Below are positions 22,107-27,307 of a stretch of 27,307 nucleotides of DNA, piece by piece. The first letter of the stretch is position 1; every line of letters begins with the position of its first letter. The stretch is taken from contig JAHLKH010000269.1 of assembly GCA_025526915.1 (NCBI GenBank), positions 1 through 27,307 on the forward strand, in the 5' to 3' direction. A model generated the notes under the pieces. The model saw only the letters and a list, made by a program, of their open reading frames with translations. It did no database searches and had not been told where the DNA came from. The translations under genes and the position numbers were made by a program. This DNA comes from Entophlyctis helioformis (taxonomy: Eukaryota > Chytridiomycota > Chytridiomycetes > Chytridiales > Chytriomycetaceae).

Positions 22107-23581
22107 ATGCACGACGAGCCACGGCGCTCAAAGCGGCTCAAGACGCCGCAATCTGTGGAGCAGCAGCAGCAACAACAGCAACAGGATGGCGACACTGCTG
22201 GCAGCGACAGCGACAACCACAACCGCAGCAGTCATGCAGTCGATGGGCACGGCAGTGATGATGATGCTGGACAGCTGCCGCCGTTCCATCTGGGCGGTGG
22301 CATCTGGGACAGGCTGTTCATTGAGCTGCGACTGATGGTGCTGGACCATACGGGGCCGCTGACCAAGTTCCTGCTGGGCCACCACCACCAATGCAGCTGC
22401 CAGCCAGCCGCTCGCCGAGCATCCAGTGTCAACCGCCACAGCCGCCACAAGCGACTCGAACGACTCGAGCGAGTCGAGCAGAAGCGGATGCCATGCCGCA
22501 CGGCGGTAGCACGATCAGAACAAGCAGAGCCAGCACCAACGCTCGCCTGCCCACACACGCCCAGGCTCGACAGGGCAGCACAGCATGCCATCTGGTGCGA
22601 CGCATTCCGCATGGACTGGGCGGGCGATCTGGGTCTGCTGCCGCGCATGCTGCCGTCGGCCCGCGAGGGTCTGCTGCTCGTGCGCAGCCGGTCCATGTAC
22701 CGGCGGCTGTGCGTGCGGTTCCCCAGGCTGGCCGAGACCACCACGGCCAAGTTCTGGCACCAGGACAGCAGCAACAACCAGTATGGGCCGCCGCACTTTG
22801 ACTCGACGAACGCGGCATGCCGGCTGCTGCACATTCCCATGCGGCACGGGTGGTTTGATGCGATCGAGGCTGCCCTGTCTGGGGTTGGCTCTTCTGTGGT
22901 TGGCTCTGCTGGGAGTGGCTCTGCTGGCACTGGCTCTGCTGGCACTGGCTCTGCTGGCACTGTTGGAACTGGCACGCCATCGTCGTCTCGATCTCGCCCA
23001 CGGCTCAAGGCACCAGCGACTGCGTCGAACGGCATTGCTGCGCGCGCCATCGCGCTGGCACGGCTGGCGATCGAGTTTGGACACACGGCCACCTGCGGCA
23101 CCTGTGCAGTGCACCCCGCAGGCTGGTCGATCTGCGCCAGTTCCGCATGCTCAAGCACTCTGAGCGGCAGAACCTGGTGACGGATCTCGCCATGGACATG
23201 GCGGCCGAGCATGGCCACCTGGACGTGGTCAGGATGCTGCACGAGGCGGGCAGCACGGCGTGCTCGACAAGAGCCATCGACATGGCAGCCACCCGCGGCC
23301 ATCTGGACGTGGTGCGGTTCCTGCAGCACAGCCGACGCGAGGGATGCACGAGTGCAGCGCTGGCTGGAGCAGCGGCCAACGGACACACGAGCGTGGTGCA
23401 GTTCTTGCTGGACTGCACGGTCAGGCTTGGCGTGCATGGGATTGGTGCCGGTGGCGAGCAAGGCGGCGATGCCTTGGCCGAGATCAGCAGCCATCTGCAG
23501 ACAGCCGCACAGGCAGCAAGCGACAATGGACACGACGAGACAGCCGCACTGCTGGTGCAAGTGCTGAGCAGTCTTGCGTGA
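22107..23581 (+). CDS. Ankyrin-repeat protein of chytrid-like type, with one apparent frameshift
   Basis: One exon; 491 residues if one missing base is restored in the C run at 23114-23117. The N-terminus is basic and Gln-rich (RRSKRLKTPQ, then a Q run). It is followed by an F-box-like lead-in (WDRLFIELRLMVLDHTGPL) and a Trp-rich segment (IWCDAFRMDWAGDLGLLPRM, LLLVRSRSMYRRL), an arrangement I associate with expanded ankyrin families in chytrids. A GSAGT repeat sits in the middle. The C-terminal third holds two clear ankyrin units (AAEHGHLDVVRMLHEAG, AATRGHLDVVRFLQHSR) and at least one weaker one (AAANGHTSVVQFLLD). Such proteins usually mediate protein contacts; if the F-box is real, it would be an SCF ubiquitin-ligase substrate adaptor. 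Specific role unknown. Confidence 0.75.
22902..22961 (+). repeat. Four 15-bp coding tandem repeats (GSAGT)
   Basis: Four near-identical copies of GGCTCTGCTGGCACT (first copy varies at the end) encode a GSAGT linker in the ankyrin protein. A shorter, degraded unit precedes them. Copy number is likely variable between strains. Confidence 0.9.
23110..23120 (+). other. Apparent one-base deletion in the ankyrin gene
   Basis: The frame through LAIEFGHTATCGTC reads on to a stop at 23180 without ankyrin features. The frame with RRLVDLRQFRMLKHSERQNL and the ankyrin repeats is reached by one extra C in the C4 run at 23114-23117 (CAC CCC CGC AGG). Confidence 0.82.
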
Positions 23582-25457
23582 GCGCTGTGTCGTGAGAGCA
23601 GCGTGCTGTGTCGGTGCAGGCGTGCTGAGAGTGCGCAGCATCACGCGACGAGGGTCGCACATTGCCAGGCAGGGCCAGGCAGCCGGCAACAAGCGCGATA
23701 GCAGCCCGCCAGCCATCGCCATCCAGCCAGCCATCCAGCCCGCCATCCAGCCGATATCAACGTGGCACAGCACACGGCACACACAGCACACAGCGCATGG
23801 CACACACCGCACACAGCACACCGCGTGCTGCCAGCCAATCAGCCAGCCAATCAGCCAGCCATCAGCTCCGCATCGTGCGGCAATCGCAGCCTGCAGATAA
23901 CAGACCCCCTGTGGCCGTGGCTCTCTCTCTCTCTGTGTGCGTGGTGTGTCTCTATCTCGTATCTCTCCTATCTCGTGTCTCTTGCCCCCCTCGTGCCTGT
24001 CTGGCAGTCGCCCGTCCAAGTCTCGCCATCCAATGAACCGTCCTTTCACATGCCTTATCTCATGCAGCCGCACGCACATGCCCACACCGCCAGCCAGCCA
24101 GCCCAGCCAGCCAGCCCGTCTCTCCTCTTCACATGCTTCGATCAGAGTGTCCCAAGCGCCGTGGCAGCCGCGTGCAACTCCGAGTCGCCCAATGGCGCTG
24201 GCACCTCCTGAATGCTCAATGGCGCTGACTCCATGACTGCCACGTGAAAGACACGCTCACGACAGCACAGCCAGCCAACAAGCCAACAAAGCCGGCTGGG
24301 CAGCTCGCGTGACTCAACCGACGGGCCGTTGTTCCGCCCACGTGCGCTGATTGCAGCCAAACGCCATCGCGTGACGGCGGCACTGGCGCAGCGGCGTGAT
24401 GCGGACAACAGGGCCGCTGCAGTGACCCGCGCTGCTGATGCTGCCGATGCTGCCGATGCTGCTGCTCCTGCTGATCCTGCCGATGCGGAAGCAGATGGGC
24501 CACGCCGCCATGCCGATAAGCAGCGGGCTAGTCTGCCTGCAGTCTGCCAGTCAGTCTGCCTGCAGCGTGTCAGTATGCACTCGCCCGCCAACTCTCCCAG
24601 CGCATGCAACAAAAACAACGTGCGTGCACCCCGACCGCAAGTGTGCCGGATCATCAGGGTGCCGACCACGGTCATTTGGTTTGGCCCGGGCGAGCCGCTG
24701 AGCCAGCCGCACGAGCGTGCGTGCAGGGCCGCGAAAAATGGCGTCATGCGACGGGCCGCCAGCGAATCAGCAGCCATCGCAGCAGCACGATATCGGCGAA
24801 TGCCGACAGGAGCATGCCGACAGGAGCATGCAAGCGCCGTCACGCGAGCATCGCAGCGGGCGGCCGCCCTTGGCTGGGACATGCATGCGGCTGCAGGCGT
24901 CGAGGTGTGTACCGACCAGCCAACCAGCCGACTACGCACACACGCATGCCATGGGCAGGCAGCAACCAGCAGCCAGCAGGCAGCCAGCAGGCCGCCGTGT
25001 GCCGTGTGCCTGCTGCCCGCCTTGCACCACCACCACCACCACCACCACCACCTCCTCCTCCTCCAGTGCCGCTATCGGCGTATCCCAACAGCCAGCGCGC
25101 AAATTGCTGCCACGTGCGTCTGTCGCGCTCGCCCACTCCGCCCGTCTGGAACAGCCCCGCTCGTATGATTGCGCCATGATTGTGCTGCTGATTGTGCTGC
25201 TCGTCGGCGGCTTGTCGGCGCGGCATATAAAGCGACGGCCCTTTCCCGTCTGCTCCTGCTGCCCCATACTGCTCCTGCCTGCTGCTCTTGCTGCTCCTGC
25301 CATCGGTGCTGCTCCTGCTGCCCACTACTGCTGCCCACCGCTCTCGCTCTCGCCGCCTGCATCCGCATTCGCCCGCTGCCCTTGCCATCGCCCGCCCTTA
25401 TCGCACCACCACCAGCACAGCTCAGCACTCGCCATTCAACCGCCAATCGCTGCCCAC
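23582..25457. other. Long noncoding, microsatellite-rich interval upstream of the bHLH gene
   Basis: I see no convincing gene in these 1.9 kb. Open frames on both strands are long only because GC-rich repeats lack stops. Contents: CCAGCCAT units (about 23710-23756), ACACAGCACAC-like units (23765-23825), CAGCCAAT units (23830-23866), CCAGC units (24090-24115), GATGCTGCC units (24433-24490), CAGTCTGC units (24535-24565), and a CCA/CTC run (25025-25065). It probably includes the ankyrin 3' untranslated region and the bHLH promoter and leader. Confidence 0.6.
25226..25231 (+). promoter_or_regulatory. TATA box of the bHLH gene
   Basis: TATAAA (within GGCATATAAAGCG) lies 227 bases before the bHLH start codon. 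It is the only clear TATA element seen next to a gene start in this window. The sequence after it is CT/GCTCCTG-rich, typical of a leader. Confidence 0.55.
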
Positions 25458-26532
25458 ATGACCTGCAACGCATCCGTCCACTCTGCCCACGCTGCCATGC
25501 CTGGCTTCGGCCCCTCGCTCGGCTTCTTCCCACACGCACACCAGGCACACGCACACCAGGCATCCGCCGCCTCGTCGCCCGAATCCACGTCCGTGTCGTC
25601 GCTGTTCTCGTCGCAGTTGCCATCGCAGCACGCTCGCTCGGCCGTGCCCGCTCCTGCTTGTGCCCCTGCCACTGCCACTGCCCTTGCCCCTGCCTCCACC
25701 GCGCATGCATCCACCGGCCGCCGGTCATCGGCAGTCTCCAAGAAGACGGCTGCCTCTGCGGCCCCGTCGTCCACAGCAGCATCCACAGCATCTGCAGCCC
25801 CCACACAAAAGACCGGCCGCCGAGTCGTGCGGTCCAAGGAGGATCGCGAGATGCTGCGCAAGGTGTCGCATTCGGCCATTGAGCGTCGCCGTCGCGAGCG
25901 CATCAACGACAAGATCATGGTGCTCAAGGCCATTGTGCCGGCAACCGTCGACCAGCCCGCGCTGCACAAGCTCACGATCCTCGAGGAGAGCATCACGTAC
26001 ATTGCGCAGCTGCAAGCCAAGATCACCGAGCTGACGGGTCTGCCCATGTGCGACGTTGCGCTGCCCATGGTCGCCTCGTCGTCGTCGTCGTCGGTCGCCG
26101 GCGTGCCTGGACGAGTCGCAGCTGGACCACTCGGTGTCGCCCCTGGCGGCCGCTGCCGACCTGCCAGCCGTTGTCAAGCACGAGGAGGACACGTCCGACT
26201 TCCACGCCGGCTACTACGCCATGCACGGCGACGGCATGGACGTCAACATGCACGCAGCAGCCGCCGGCCGCAGCGACGCCATGGACTACGACGACAGCGA
26301 CGAGGTGTCTGTGGCGGCGGCCACTCTGTTTGCAACGCTGTCTGCATCCTCGTCGTCTGCAAGCGGCCTCGCGTCGTCGCCTGCTGCTGGCACGGCAGCA
26401 ACGCGTGCGTTTGCCGCGCCGCCATCGCCGGCTGCATCGCACGACTCTGCAGAAACCTGCTCGCCGCGGGTGGACAGCACGACTGCGTCCCAGTCGCGGG
26501 TGGTCATGGCGCTCGACTCGATCCTCTCTTGA
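25458..26532 (+). CDS. Basic helix-loop-helix transcription factor (class B, E-box binding)
   Basis: Single exon; 357 residues if one surplus base near 26093-26094 is removed. Residues 1-125 are Ala/Ser/Pro-rich and probably disordered. The bHLH lies at about residues 134-197: basic region SHSAIERRRRERINDK, helix 1 into MVLKAIVPA, a short loop, then helix 2 LHKLTILEESITYIAQLQ. His, Glu and Arg at basic positions 5, 9 and 13 predict binding to CACGTG. The tail is acidic, Ser- and Ala-rich (EEDTSDFHAGYYAM, DYDDSDEVS), plausibly an activation region, and ends ALDSILS. The start at 25458 (MTCNAS) is the first ATG after the TATA box in this frame. The best-known fungal relatives act in lipid or phosphate regulation, but I cannot assign this one. 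Confidence 0.87.
26076..26100 (+). other. TCG trinucleotide run with an apparent one-base insertion in the bHLH gene
   Basis: Six TCG units (poly-Ser) are followed by GTCGCC. The frame used through the bHLH continues as a poorly structured reading. The frame with CLDESQLDHSVSPLAAAAD and the acidic tail is reached if one G at 26093-26094 is surplus. Slippage or consensus error is likely here. Confidence 0.65.
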
Positions 26533-26822
26533 TCGCTGTGCGCATGTCTGTCGGTCTGCCTCTTTCTTCTTCTGTCCATGTCGTTTCTATATCCCCCCTC
26601 TCTTCTGCGTCTTGCATCCATGAGTACATACCACCCAATACAGCATGTTCATTGCATCCATCCATCCATCTATCCAACGCTTTCTGTCTGGTTGTGTTCT
26701 CCTTCTGTGGCAGGCCGAGTGTGGGGCGGGGCGAGACAGATGGATGCTGGTTCATTGCAAGCGGAGAGATACATATCAGACAAGGATGCGGTTGAATGGC
26801 TCGGCGGCACAGTGCACAGTCA
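26533..26822. other. Convergent spacer, bHLH and stomatin copy 2
   Basis: These 290 bases lie between convergent stops. They are T/C-rich just after the bHLH stop, with a CCAT microsatellite near 26658-26675. No gene is seen. Confidence 0.55.
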
Positions 26823-27307
26823 CTAGGAGCTGTTGCCAAACTGCTCGTACAGCTGTGCCTGCAGCATGCTGATCGGCTGGCCGGCTGCTCCCTTGTTGTT
26901 GCTGCTGCTGCTGCCAGCGCCGCCATACGCACCGCCGGCCGCCAGATGCAGCGTTGCTCGTCACGGCGCCGTCTGCGCCAGGCATGAAGATGACCTTGGC
27001 ATTGCCCGACTTGGCCATGTTGCCGAGCGTCTCGAGGTAGCGGATCTGCATGGCGGCCGGCGTGTTGAGGATGTCGGCAGCCTCGCGCATGAGCTTGGCC
27101 GCCTCGACCTCGGCGCGCGCCGAGATGACCTTGGACTCGCCCTCGGCCTTGGCGGCAATCACCTTGCTCTCGCCGATGCGCTTCTGCTTGGCGGCGGCCG
27201 ACAGGTTCTCCTGCAGCTCCTGCGAGAACTGCAGGTCCTTGATGAGGATGCTCTCAATGTGCACGCCCCATGTCTGCGCAGCCGGGCCGATGATGCCCTC
27301 GATCTCG
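26823..27307 (-). CDS. Stomatin-like protein, second copy, 3' part (runs off the window)
   Basis: The end of an SPFH/band-7 protein whose 5' portion lies beyond the right edge. It reads EIEGIIGPAAQTWGV, ESILIKDLQFSQELQE, KQKRIGESKVIAA, LMREAADILNTPAAMQIRYL and ETLGNMAKSGNAKVIFMPG, nearly matching copy 1 in this stretch. Copy 2 has an extra KAEGESKVISARAE segment. After GADGAV the frame open to 26776 becomes Gln-rich. A frame shifted by one surplus base near 26932-26946 gives a Gly/Ser/Asn tail ending SMLQAQLYEQFG with stop at 26825-26823, which resembles the end of copy 1 (TMRDAMLLEQML). I prefer that end; the alternative stop is 26778-26776. Confidence 0.88.

Noticed and set aside
22232..24085. 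617-codon open frame on the minus strand
   Set aside because: It covers the antisense of the ankyrin gene and repeat-rich noncoding DNA. The product is repeat-like (GWMAGWMAG, PAEPVPAEP) and has no domain.
24142..24939. 265-codon open frame on the minus strand in the noncoding interval
   Set aside because: The product is Ala/Arg/Ser-rich, with a segment encoded by the GATGCTGCC repeat, and resembles no family I know.
25025..25065. Run of CAC codons that reads as a polyhistidine stretch
   Set aside because: It is in noncoding upstream DNA and grades into CTC repeats, so it is a natural microsatellite, not a vector tag or coding His tract.
1..27307. CRISPR arrays, tRNA or rRNA genes
   Set aside because: The repeats seen are contiguous microsatellites without spacers, and I found no tRNA- or rRNA-like segment on reading both strands.

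Overview
The window is nuclear DNA of a flagellated eukaryote. It carries short GT-AG introns (about 58-205 bp), closely packed GC-rich genes and a full axonemal dynein heavy chain. The stomatin family type, the bHLH protein and an ankyrin protein with a tryptophan-rich lead-in (the 'WCDAF..DW.GDL.LLP' style seen in chytrid protein families) point to a zoosporic, chytrid-like fungus. That taxonomic reading is inference, since no database search was possible.

Layout, left to right. At 1-492 there is possibly the 3' end of an unrecognised + strand gene. At 493-3054 (- strand) lies a complete 11-exon PARN-type poly(A)-specific ribonuclease. At 3055-3714 is a shared upstream region, followed at 3715-19907 (+ strand) by a 10-exon outer-arm beta-type axonemal dynein heavy chain. 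At 20062-21873 (- strand) is a stomatin/SPFH protein. At 22107-23581 (+) is an ankyrin-repeat protein. At 23582-25457 is a long low-complexity, microsatellite-rich upstream region with a TATA box. At 25458-26532 (+) is a class-B bHLH transcription factor. At 26823-27307 (-) is the 3' part of a second stomatin paralogue, cut by the window edge.

The most unusual element is a large intein of about 550 residues (11385-13032) inside the dynein heavy chain. It sits in the AAA2 module, between the Walker B segment and the conserved TVMDDNK / LASNERI (sensor I) segment. It has recognisable splicing blocks at both ends and a LAGLIDADG-type homing-endonuclease core. The first endonuclease motif has Asn where the catalytic acid is expected. 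The penultimate splicing His is replaced by Gly. The intein is followed by Thr as the +1 nucleophile. I know of nuclear inteins in Prp8, Vma1 and a few other proteins, but not of one in a dynein motor.

A second theme is reading-frame breaks. At seven sites in three genes, otherwise intact and conserved coding sequence is restored by one extra base, and two further sites look like one surplus base. Most can be explained as a one-base change in a short homopolymer, which suggests assembly or consensus errors rather than pseudogenes. With the proposed introns and missing bases, the dynein (5055 codons before stop), PARN (571), stomatin (323 or 447), ankyrin (491) and bHLH (357) models all close in frame.
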